Assembly (NCBI GenBank): GCA_020635675.1
Contig: JACJZJ010000006.1
Span: forward strand, 124,001-188,000
Source of the DNA: Flavobacteriales bacterium
Lineage (GTDB): Bacteria; Bacteroidota; Bacteroidia; Flavobacteriales_F; PHOS-HE28
Length of the DNA: 64,000 nt
Direction: 5' to 3'
The notes beneath the pieces are model-generated. The model had not been told where the DNA came from. It saw only the letters and a program-made list of their open reading frames with translations, and searched no databases. Both the position numbers and the translations under genes were made by a program. The first letter of the stretch is position 1; the number at the start of each line of letters is the position of its first letter. Shown here piece by piece: positions 15,271-21,889 of the stretch.

Positions 15271-15930
15271 GTGCGGAACGGGTCGGACGACTACAGGAGC
15301 CAGGGACAGCGGCGGAAGCTGGTCGAATTGCTCCGGAACAAGGGGATCTCCGACCAACGTGTGCTGCAGGCCATCGGTTCGATCCCGCGCCATCTTTTCA
15401 TCGACGATACCGCCCTGCACGCGGCTGCTTATGAGGACATCCCCTTCCCGATCGGATGCGGACAAACGATCTCGCAGCCCTATACGGTAGCCTACCAGAC
15501 CGAACTGCTCCAGGTGACAAAGGGTATGAAGGTGCTCGAGATCGGCACCGGGAGCGGGTACCAAACCGCCGTATTGGCGACGATGGGGGCCAGGGTATTC
15601 TCCATCGAACGCCATCGCCCCCTTCATATCCGTTCACGCAAGCGCCTCGAAGAACTTGGTCTACGTGCGCGCGCGTACTATGGAGATGGGTACAAGGGAC
15701 TTACTGCCCACGCCCCGTTCGATCGTATCCTGGTGACCTGCGGTGCACCTCATCTGCCTCAGGCCTTGGTGGACCAATTGGCGCCCGCCGGACGACTGGT
15801 CATCCCCGTCGGTGAAGGCGACGTCCAGCGAATGCTGCTGGTCACCAAGAACGCCCAGGGTATTGTCCATCAGGAGGATAAGGGAAGCTTCCGTTTCGTC
15901 CCCATGCTGGGGGAGAAGGAGAATGGATGA
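15271..15930 (+). CDS. pcm: Protein-L-isoaspartate O-methyltransferase
   Basis: The 219-residue protein has the Pcm signature GCGQTISQPY (62-71), the SAM-binding VLEIGTGSGYQTAVLA (88-103) and the post-motif region FDRILVTCGAPHLPQALVDQL. It methylates L-isoaspartyl residues in damaged proteins so they can revert to aspartate; it is cytoplasmic. The start is GTG 15271: no ATG exists upstream in frame and the -7 box TACTTTTG ends only 4 nt before it. Translation should therefore start at the very 5' end of the message. It is transcribed divergently from the Gfo/Idh/MocA operon. Confidence 0.95.
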   Translation: MRNGSDDYRSQGQRRKLVELLRNKGISDQRVLQAIGSIPRHLFIDDTALHAAAYEDIPFPIGCGQTISQPYTVAYQTELLQVTKGMKVLEIGTGSGYQTAVLATMGARVFSIERHRPLHIRSRKRLEELGLRARAYYGDGYKGLTAHAPFDRILVTCGAPHLPQALVDQLAPAGRLVIPVGEGDVQRMLLVTKNAQGIVHQEDKGSFRFVPMLGEKENG

Positions 15931-16029
15931 GCGGTCTTGTCGGATCTGGTGAACTACTATCTTCGCCCCCGGTTCGGACCGGATGAGCGGTATCCACCAC
16001 GCGATGAAGCGGAACAACGGATCGACGGA

Positions 16030-16047
16030 TCAACAAATTTTTGTTGA
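16030..16047. promoter_or_regulatory. AT-rich inverted repeat, possible operator
   Basis: TCAACAAA TT TTTGTTGA is a perfect 8-bp-arm dyad with a 2-bp centre. Its right arm supplies the TTTG/TTG expected at -33 for the -7 box at 16067. It could bind a dimeric regulator; a weak terminator for pcm is the alternative. Confidence 0.5.
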
Positions 16048-16066
16048 TATCGTGGGTGGTTGTTAA

Positions 16067-16096
16067 TAGCTTTGCCGCGCTCGGGGTCTACCTTTG
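16067..16096 (+). promoter_or_regulatory. Two -7 boxes (TAGCTTTG, TACCTTTG) of the outer-membrane protein gene
   Basis: TAGCTTTG (16067-16074) has GTTG 20 bp upstream, giving a complete -33/-7 pair in unusually AT-rich DNA. A second exact box TACCTTTG lies at 16089-16096. The ATG is at 16153, so the leader is about 50-75 nt. Probably a strong promoter. Confidence 0.65.
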
Positions 16097-16152
16097 GCCG
16101 GAACGAGCTACTGAAAAACCTGAGAAGCACTCGTTAAACCAAAACGTTCGTC

Positions 16153-16998
16153 ATGAGAAAGACTGTACTGTTCACCGCCGCGCTTCTCGCCGCTTCGGTC
16201 GTGTCCGCCCAGACGGGTGAGATCACGTCCAGCAAGGGCGAGAACTACCTGTCGCAGGACGGCGATTGGGGCATCGTGATCGATGCCTGGCCCTTCCTGG
16301 AGTATTTCGGGAACGCGTTCAACGGCACCATGGACCAGAGCGCTCCTTGGTGGTCCTCGTACAACACGTGGGACCCCTACGATTGGTCCAGCGGTGACAA
16401 CGGCCCCTGGGATATGACCCGTGCCGTCATCGGTGTGAAGAAGTTGAAGGATGCCAACACCGCATACCGCGGCCGTATCCGCCTTGGCTTCTACAGCCAC
16501 AAGGAGACCTACATGGTCGCGAGCCTCGATCCGAACGCTGCTGCGAACACCATGGTGGAGAACTCCGAGAAGTGGGGTGGCAACACCATCCAACTGGGTG
16601 TTGGTCTTGAGAAGCGCGTGGGCAGCACCCGTGTGGTGGGTGTCTATGGTGCTGATTTCAACATCGGCGTCGCCGGTCAGAAGAAGACCTACGACTACGG
16701 CAACGAACTCCAGTACACCGGTTCGCGCGTCACCGAAGAGAAAATGGGCGGTGCGTTCATGGTCGGTCTGGGCGTATTCGCCGGTGTGGAATACTTCGTG
16801 GCCCCCAAGGTCAGCGTTGGTGCTGAGTACACCTGGGGCCTGATGCTCGCCAGCAAGGGCTTCGACACCACCGATTACGAGCGCGTGAGCGGTGATGACG
16901 GTCCCACCAGCGTGGACAGCGGAACGAAGACCAATGACTTCAGCATCGACACCAACAACAACGGTGTGTCGCTGAACATGAACTTCTACTTCCAGTAA
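16153..16998 (+). CDS. Abundant-type outer-membrane beta-barrel protein
   Basis: The 281-residue protein has a signal peptide (MRKTVLFTAALLAASVVSAQ). The mature part is Gly/Tyr/Asn-rich and strand-like: RGRIRLGFYSHKETY, GNTIQLGVGLEKRVG, FAGVEYFVAPKVSVGAEYTWG. It ends in VSLNMNFYFQ, close to the aromatic C-terminus of barrels. Near-uniform use of GC-rich preferred codons, a strong two-box promoter and a rho-independent terminator immediately downstream all suggest high expression (inference). Residues about 200-218 (DYGNELQYTGSRVTEEK region) and the Ser/Asp/Thr-rich stretch near 250-270 look like surface loops. The family is not recognised by name. The gene is monocistronic. Confidence 0.8.
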   Translation: MRKTVLFTAALLAASVVSAQTGEITSSKGENYLSQDGDWGIVIDAWPFLEYFGNAFNGTMDQSAPWWSSYNTWDPYDWSSGDNGPWDMTRAVIGVKKLKDANTAYRGRIRLGFYSHKETYMVASLDPNAAANTMVENSEKWGGNTIQLGVGLEKRVGSTRVVGVYGADFNIGVAGQKKTYDYGNELQYTGSRVTEEKMGGAFMVGLGVFAGVEYFVAPKVSVGAEYTWGLMLASKGFDTTDYERVSGDDGPTSVDSGTKTNDFSIDTNNNGVSLNMNFYFQ

Positions 16999-17021
16999 GC
17001 GACCCGTTCGCAAGAACATCG

Positions 17022-17055
17022 AAAAGCCCCCGGAAACGGGGGCTTTTCCTTTTTT
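17022..17055 (+). terminator. Rho-independent terminator
   Basis: AAAAGCCCCCG, loop GAAA, CGGGGGCTTTT: a perfect 11-bp stem with a GNRA-type loop, followed by CCTTTTTT. It lies 23 bp after the stop of the outer-membrane protein gene. Confidence 0.9.
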
Positions 17056-17064
17056 ACGCCGGTG

Positions 17065-17072
17065 TACCTTTC
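17065..17072 (+). promoter_or_regulatory. -7-like box TACCTTTC (nnr)
   Basis: TACCTTTC differs from TAnnTTTG in the last base and ends 3 nt before ATG 17076. It follows the terminator directly; the mRNA is probably leaderless. Confidence 0.45.
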
Positions 17073-17075
17073 GCC

Positions 17076-18587
17076 ATGCTCCCGGTGCTATCCGCCGAAC
17101 AGATGCGCGCGACCGATGCGCAAACCGTCGCGCGCACGCCGATCACCTCGATCGACCTGATGGAGCGAGCGGCGCGGGCATGCACCGATCGGCTTTTGGC
17201 GATCGAACAGGGTGACCGCATAAGCTATACGATCGTGGCCGGGCCTGGGAACAATGGCGGCGATGGGCTTGCGATCGCACGTATACTGCATGAGAGCGGG
17301 AAGCAGGTCCGCGTCCATCTGATCGGTCCCGCGGAGAAGCGGTCCGTGGACCTGCGGACCAACATCGATCGCTATCGTTCGCTCGGGGCGGATCTCCTGG
17401 AGCGGGAGGATGAGGTTGTGACGTTCGATGGACGATGTGACATCGTGATCGACGCGCTTTTCGGCACGGGCCTGGACCGACCTGTATCAGGGAGCTACAA
17501 GGATGCGATAATCGGGATCAATGCGTTCCACGGCAAGGTCGTCTCAGTGGATATGCCTTCCGGCCTGTTCGCCGAGGACAATGCGAAGAACGATCCCCAG
17601 GCCATCGTCAAGGCGGATGTCACCCTCACGTTCGAATGCCCGAAACTGGCGCTGCTGCTGCCGGAGAACGGGTCATTTGTCGGAATGTTGAACATATTGC
17701 CGATCGGACTGGACCGGACGTTCATCGATGGTCTGAACGTTCCCTTTCAACTGATCGGGACCGATGACCTGCGAAGCATTCTGCCGGAACGTCCCCGTTC
17801 CGCGCACAAGGGGCAATTCGGACATGCCTTGGTCATTGCAGGTGGTCCGGGCATGTTCGGTGCGGCGATCATGGCCACCCGATCCGCACTGAGGAGCGGC
17901 GTGGGGTTGGTGACGGCCCATGTCCCCGGTGCGTGTGCTCCGGTCCTTCATGGCTGTGCTCCGGAAGCAATGGTCTCCCCCGATCCCGGGGAGAACGAGG
18001 TTTCCGCGGTCCCGAAGTTGACCGCATTTACGGCCGTTGGGATCGGACCAGGGCTGGGCAGGGGTAAGTCCGCAGAACACGTGGTCAAGGCTTTGCTGCA
18101 GACGGTGCAAGTGCCTGTGGTGATGGATGCGGACGCCCTGAACCTGCTGGCAGAGAACCCCACATGGACCGCATTCCTGCCCACGGATACCGTTCTGACC
18201 CCACATCCGGGTGAATTCGACCGGCTGGCAGGAAAGAGCGTCACGGGTTACGACCGGTTGATGAAAGCACGGGAATGGGCCATGAAGTCCCGCTCCGTTC
18301 TTGTGCTGAAAGGCGCATACACCGCCGTGATCGATCCGATCGGGCGCGTGCTCTTCAACGATACCGGCAACCCCGGCATGGCGAAGGGCGGGTCCGGTGA
18401 TGTGTTGACCGGCCTGCTGACCGGTCTGCTCGCGCAACGTATCCCGGCGATTTCAGCGGCGTTGCTCGCCGTCCACCTGCATGGGTTGGCCGGTGATCTC
18501 GCGGCAGAGGAAATGGGCATGGACGGCATGACCGCCGGGGACCTTGTCCGCCATCTACCGCATGCGCTGCAAAAGCTACGGAGCTAG
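17076..18587 (+). CDS. nnr: Bifunctional NAD(P)HX epimerase / ADP-dependent NAD(P)HX dehydratase
   Basis: The 503-residue protein is the usual fused length. The N-terminal YjeF epimerase half contains VAGPGNNGGDGLAIA (54-68) and DALFGTGLDRPVSG. The C-terminal ribokinase-like dehydratase half contains HKGQFGHALVIAGG, VGIGPGLG, TPHPGEFDRL and the anion-hole region GMAKGGSGDVLTGLL. It repairs hydrated NADH and NADPH: the first half epimerises R and S forms, the second dehydrates the S form using ADP. The start is ATG 17076, three bases after a -7-like box. Its TAG stop shares CTAG with the TAG of the convergent Sua5 gene, so the two genes overlap by 4 bp tail to tail. Confidence 0.95.
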   Translation: MLPVLSAEQMRATDAQTVARTPITSIDLMERAARACTDRLLAIEQGDRISYTIVAGPGNNGGDGLAIARILHESGKQVRVHLIGPAEKRSVDLRTNIDRYRSLGADLLEREDEVVTFDGRCDIVIDALFGTGLDRPVSGSYKDAIIGINAFHGKVVSVDMPSGLFAEDNAKNDPQAIVKADVTLTFECPKLALLLPENGSFVGMLNILPIGLDRTFIDGLNVPFQLIGTDDLRSILPERPRSAHKGQFGHALVIAGGPGMFGAAIMATRSALRSGVGLVTAHVPGACAPVLHGCAPEAMVSPDPGENEVSAVPKLTAFTAVGIGPGLGRGKSAEHVVKALLQTVQVPVVMDADALNLLAENPTWTAFLPTDTVLTPHPGEFDRLAGKSVTGYDRLMKAREWAMKSRSVLVLKGAYTAVIDPIGRVLFNDTGNPGMAKGGSGDVLTGLLTGLLAQRIPAISAALLAVHLHGLAGDLAAEEMGMDGMTAGDLVRHLPHALQKLRS

Positions 18588-19207
18588 CGTTCCAGTATAT
18601 CCAGACCACCAAGCCCCTCGCGAAGAATGCGCGGCTCAGGCGCGGTCAGATCGATCACGGTCGAACCCGTCATACCCCCCGTTCCTGCATCGATCACCAG
18701 GTCCACCTGAGGCCCCAGCTGCTCCGTGATGCGCTCCGGATCCGTGGTATGGTCCACCATCTTGTCGGGATCATGCACGGAGGCCGCCACGAGGGGAAGG
18801 GGCGAGGCCCGAACAATGGCTTGCACCACGGCATGTGCGGGGATCCGGATCCCGACCGTTCTGCGGTTGTTGCTGAAGAGCTTCGGCACCTCGGCGCTGG
18901 CGGGAAGGACGAACGTATAAGGTCCCGGCAGGGCCCGCTTCAGCAAGCGGAACGTGGAAGTTGCGATCGGTTTGGTGTATCGCGCCACCTGGGCCAGGTC
19001 GGCACAGATCAGGGAGAGTTCAGCGCGTTGGGGACGAACACCTTTCAATTGTGCGATACGCGCGATCGCCCGCACGTGACGCGGCAGGCAGACGAAGGCA
19101 TACACGGTATCGGTCGGGCAGACCACCACGCCTCCATCATCAAGCACTTCAAGGACCGTCCGCACTTTCCGCGGCTCCGGATGCAGCGGGTCGATCACGA
19201 GGCGCAT
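18584..19207 (-). CDS. L-threonylcarbamoyladenylate synthase (Sua5/YrdC family)
   Basis: The 207-residue protein is a single-domain YrdC/Sua5. It has CPTDTVYAF (30-38), IAQLKGVRPQRAELSLIC (Lys and Arg of the nucleotide-binding motif), PGPYTFVLPAS and 'RRTVGIRIPAH'. It makes threonylcarbamoyl-AMP from threonine, bicarbonate and ATP, the first step of t6A37 tRNA modification. ATG 19207 gives the family N-terminus; the longer frame upstream runs into the transaldolase gene. It starts 5 bp after the transaldolase stop and is co-transcribed with it. MtaB, which acts later on t6A, is encoded separately at 50045-51412. Confidence 0.92.
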   Translation of the reverse strand: MRLVIDPLHPEPRKVRTVLEVLDDGGVVVCPTDTVYAFVCLPRHVRAIARIAQLKGVRPQRAELSLICADLAQVARYTKPIATSTFRLLKRALPGPYTFVLPASAEVPKLFSNNRRTVGIRIPAHAVVQAIVRASPLPLVAASVHDPDKMVDHTTDPERITEQLGPQVDLVIDAGTGGMTGSTVIDLTAPEPRILREGLGGLDILER

Positions 19208-19212
19208 CGCGC

Positions 19213-19887
19213 TTATTTCGCCTTCACGGGCGTCTGTTCCGCCTTGCGGTGGTCGGCGAGGAACTTCTCCAGACCGATCGTCGTCAGGGGGTGATCGAAC
19301 AGGGCCAGGATGGCGCTCAACGGACAAGTGGCCACGTCGGCGCCGAGCTCCGCGCATTGCACGATGTGCATCGGATGGCGGATCGAGGCGGCCAGCACCT
19401 GGGTCCCGATCCCGTAGTTGTCATAGATCTCCCGGATCTGTTCGATCAGTGCCAGGCCGTCCGTGCTGATATCATCGAGCCTTCCGATGAAGGGGGAGAC
19501 GTAGGTGGCGCCCGCCTTGGCCGCCAGCAGGGCCTGGCCGGCGCTGAAGATCAGCGTGCAATTGGTCCGGATCCCCTTGGCCGTGAACTGGCGGATCGCC
19601 TTCACACCGTCCCTGGTCATCGGCACCTTCACGACGATGTTCGCATGCAGTGCCGCGAGCTTCTCGCCCTCGCGCAGCATACCCTCCAGGTCGGTGGCGA
19701 TGACCTCCGCGCTCACATCGCCGTCCACGATCTCACAGATGTCGATGTAGTGTTGGAGCACACGTTCGTCGCCGCTGATGCCCTCCTTGGCCATGAGCGA
19801 GGGGTTCGTGGTCACGCCGTCCAGTACGCCGAGGCTGTGCGCTTCGCGGATCTGTTCCAGACTGGCGGTATCGATGAAGAACTTCAT
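19213..19887 (-). CDS. fsa: Fructose-6-phosphate aldolase / transaldolase, MipB-TalC type
   Basis: The 224-residue protein is a short TIM-barrel transaldolase. Canonical active-site residues are all present: Asp6 (MKFFIDTAS), TTNPS at 26-30, the Schiff-base Lys87 in IVVKVPMT and the NCTLIFSAGQALLAAKAGA / YVSPFIGRLDD segments. Members of this group are either transaldolases of the pentose-phosphate pathway or fructose-6-phosphate aldolases; the Phe in LIFS and Ser in YVSP favour transaldolase activity (knowledge-based inference). It serves as an internal reference for the altered transaldolase domain fused to CBS domains at 31751-32773. The -7 box TACCTTTG lies at 19905-19912, 17 nt upstream of the start. 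Confidence 0.9.
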   Translation of the reverse strand: MKFFIDTASLEQIREAHSLGVLDGVTTNPSLMAKEGISGDERVLQHYIDICEIVDGDVSAEVIATDLEGMLREGEKLAALHANIVVKVPMTRDGVKAIRQFTAKGIRTNCTLIFSAGQALLAAKAGATYVSPFIGRLDDISTDGLALIEQIREIYDNYGIGTQVLAASIRHPMHIVQCAELGADVATCPLSAILALFDHPLTTIGLEKFLADHRKAEQTPVKAK

Positions 19888-19904
19888 GGGGAGCGATCTT
19901 GGCG

Positions 19905-19912
19905 CAAAGGTA
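19905..19912 (-). promoter_or_regulatory. -7 promoter box TACCTTTG (fsa-sua5 operon)
   Basis: Exact match on the minus strand, 17 nt before ATG 19887; leader about 10 nt. Confidence 0.6.
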
Positions 19913-19930
19913 GCCAGTGCCTTTGGCCGG

Positions 19931-20743
19931 TCATTCGTAGTGCTTCGCGAGCAGCCCTTCGAAGAGGCGCCCTGGCAGCAGGAACTTGAGCAGCACGGAC
20001 AGGCGTTGGACGCCCTTGGCCACGCGGTAGAGCGGACGCGGCCGTTCCTTGGCGATCACTTTGGCGACCACTTCGGCGAATTCGTTCGGGTCCCGGCTGT
20101 AGTGTAGGCTGCTTCCCAGCAGTTCCATGGCACGTTCGTAGCGTGCACGATAGGCATCGGAGACCTTCTCCGGCTTGATGCGCGCGCTGTCCACATTGGT
20201 GGCGAACTCGCCCGGCTGCATCGAGACGACCCGGACCTGGAAAGGGGCCAGTTCGATGCGGAGCGCCTCGGTATAGCGGTCGACCCCGGCCTTGGTCACG
20301 CTATAGAGCCCGCGGTAGGGCAGGCCGAAGTTCGACGCGATACTGCTGATGTTGATGATGAGTCCGCGCCGCCGCTCGCGCATCCCGGGCAATACCGCTC
20401 GGCAAACACGATGCAACCCGACCAGGTTCAGATCGTAAATGGCCATGGCCTGTTCCGGGGTGAGGTCCTCCAAGGCGCCCTGGATCCCCCGGCCGGCGTT
20501 GTTCACCACCACATCGATGCGACCCTCAATTTGAAGGACCTGTGCCACCGCCGCGTTCACCGTGGCCTCGGCCAAAAGGTCCATGCGGAGAAGGACGAAG
20601 CCCTCGTCAGCCTGTGCCTCCGGCCGCCGGCTCGTACCGTAGACCCGATGGCCGGCCTTGACCAGTCTTCGTGCGATCGCCCTTCCCAGCCCGCTGCTGG
20701 CGCCGGTCACCAGGACCACCTTGCTTGTGCCTGTTCCGTTCAT
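19931..20743 (-). CDS. Short-chain dehydrogenase/reductase
   Basis: The 270-residue classical SDR has the cofactor motif TGASSGLG (13-20), VVNNAGRGIQG, catalytic Ser in INISSIASN and YSVTK with the Tyr-Lys pair. An Arg-rich segment after strand 2 (GTSRRPEAQ) favours NADP(H). The C-terminal extension (RVAKGVQRLSVLLKFLLPGRLFEGLL) is hydrophobic/basic and may associate with membrane, as in the retinol-dehydrogenase-like subgroup. The substrate is unknown. It lies just downstream of the SRP RNA gene on the same strand. No separate -7 box was found, so it may be read through from the ffs promoter. Confidence 0.9.
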   Translation of the reverse strand: MNGTGTSKVVLVTGASSGLGRAIARRLVKAGHRVYGTSRRPEAQADEGFVLLRMDLLAEATVNAAVAQVLQIEGRIDVVVNNAGRGIQGALEDLTPEQAMAIYDLNLVGLHRVCRAVLPGMRERRRGLIINISSIASNFGLPYRGLYSVTKAGVDRYTEALRIELAPFQVRVVSMQPGEFATNVDSARIKPEKVSDAYRARYERAMELLGSSLHYSRDPNEFAEVVAKVIAKERPRPLYRVAKGVQRLSVLLKFLLPGRLFEGLLAKHYE

Positions 20744-20781
20744 TCTACCGGAGCCCTGCCTTCAAGGGGGGCAAAAAGAGT

Positions 20782-20880
20782 GGGGCAAGCTACTTCCATC
20801 GCACCGCTTCGACCGCTTACCCTTGCTTCCTTCCGGACCTGGGGGAGTTCAGCGGGAGCTGGTCGTGAAAGACTTGCCCC
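20782..20880 (-). ncRNA. ffs: Signal recognition particle RNA (small, 4.5S type)
   Basis: The minus strand contains the SRP RNA apical signature CCAGGTCCGGAAGGAAGCA followed by AGGGTAAGCGG, that is, the GGAA tetraloop and the asymmetric loop that bind Ffh. The ends pair: GGGGCAAG at 20880-20873 with CTTGCCCC at 20789-20782, giving a hairpin of about 99 nt. A TACCTTTG box at 20885-20892 ends 4 nt before the 5' end, and CTCTTTTTG follows the 3' stem as a terminator-like tail. With Ffh it forms the particle that targets nascent membrane and secreted proteins to FtsY/SecYEG. It sits between the SDR gene and a divergent GT2 gene. Confidence 0.93.
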
Positions 20881-20884
20881 GGCA

Positions 20885-20892
20885 CAAAGGTA
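20885..20892 (-). promoter_or_regulatory. -7 promoter box TACCTTTG (SRP RNA)
   Basis: Exact match on the minus strand. The RNA 5' end inferred from pairing lies 4-5 nt downstream, which independently calibrates box-to-start spacing in this genome. Confidence 0.7.
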
Positions 20893-20921
20893 GTCGGCCC
20901 GGACGATCGCCGCCCATGCGC

Positions 20922-20929
20922 TATCCTTG
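20922..20929 (+). promoter_or_regulatory. -7-like box TATCCTTG (GT2 gene)
   Basis: One mismatch to TAnnTTTG; ends 6 nt before ATG 20936, implying a leaderless transcript. Confidence 0.45.
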
Positions 20930-20935
20930 CAGTGC

Positions 20936-21889
20936 ATGGACCTGTCCATCGTCGTACCGCTCTACAACGAGCACGAGTCGTTGCCCCTGCTGGTGGAGCA
21001 GCTCCATCGGGTGATCGGCGGAATGGGGGTCACGTACGAGATCGTCCTGGTGGACGATGGGAGCAATGATCGCTCATGGGAGGTGATCACGGGACTTGCT
21101 GGGCAGGACGCGCACGTCAAGGGCATCCGGTTCGGCCGGAACTACGGGAAAAGCCCGGCGCTCAACGAAGGTTTCCGGGCATCACAAGGTGCTGTGGTGA
21201 TCACCATGGACGCCGACCTTCAGGACGATCCGGAGGAGGTGCCCGGGCTCTACCGCATGGTGTGTGCGGAGGGGTTCGATCTGGTGAGCGGATGGAAGAA
21301 GGAAAGGCATGATCCATTGAGCAAGACCATTCCCACCAGGCTCTACAATTGGGCCACGCGTCGCGTGAGCGGGGTGCGACTCCATGATTTCAACTGCGGC
21401 TTGAAGGCCTACCGCGGGGAGGTGGTGCATGCCATCGAAGTGTACGGGGAGATGCATCGCTACATCCCGTTCATCGCCTACCGCGAGGGATTCCGCAGGA
21501 TCGGCGAAAAAGTGGTGAAGCACCACCCACGGCGCTTCGGAAGGACCAAATTCGGCCTGGACCGCTTCATCAATGGGTTCCTGGACCTGATGACGATCTA
21601 CTTCGTCTACCGGTTCGGTCGGAAACCGATGCACTTTTTCGGTGCGTTCGGCACGCTCATGTTCGTGTTCGGCTTCGGGGCCACCTTCTGGCTGGTGGCC
21701 GACAAGCTGCTGCATCTCTGGCGGCACCGTCCCGCGCCCCTGGTCAGCGACCAGGCCCTGTTCTACGTGGCCCTGGCGGCCATGGTCATCGGCGTGCAAC
21801 TGTTCACCGCGGGGTTCGTGGCGCAACTGGTGGAAAGGAACGGCGCCGACCGCGACAGGTATCGGATCGCGGACAGGATCGGGCTCTAG
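20936..21889 (+). CDS. Family 2 glycosyltransferase, polyprenyl-phosphate type (GtrB/DPM1-like)
   Basis: The 317-residue protein has a GT-A domain starting MDLSIVVPLYNEHESL, with the donor/metal motif ITMDADLQDDPEE (89-101), and FGRNYGKSPALNEGF. Two C-terminal membrane helices (about 235-262 and 275-300) follow a basic amphipathic region. This layout is that of enzymes that move glucose, mannose or aminoarabinose from a nucleotide sugar to polyprenyl phosphate for use on the periplasmic side. The start is ATG 20936 rather than the in-frame TTG nine bases upstream, which lies within the -7-like box. The 3' end overlaps the stop of the convergent L,D-transpeptidase gene by 4 bp. Confidence 0.92.
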   Translation: MDLSIVVPLYNEHESLPLLVEQLHRVIGGMGVTYEIVLVDDGSNDRSWEVITGLAGQDAHVKGIRFGRNYGKSPALNEGFRASQGAVVITMDADLQDDPEEVPGLYRMVCAEGFDLVSGWKKERHDPLSKTIPTRLYNWATRRVSGVRLHDFNCGLKAYRGEVVHAIEVYGEMHRYIPFIAYREGFRRIGEKVVKHHPRRFGRTKFGLDRFINGFLDLMTIYFVYRFGRKPMHFFGAFGTLMFVFGFGATFWLVADKLLHLWRHRPAPLVSDQALFYVALAAMVIGVQLFTAGFVAQLVERNGADRDRYRIADRIGL

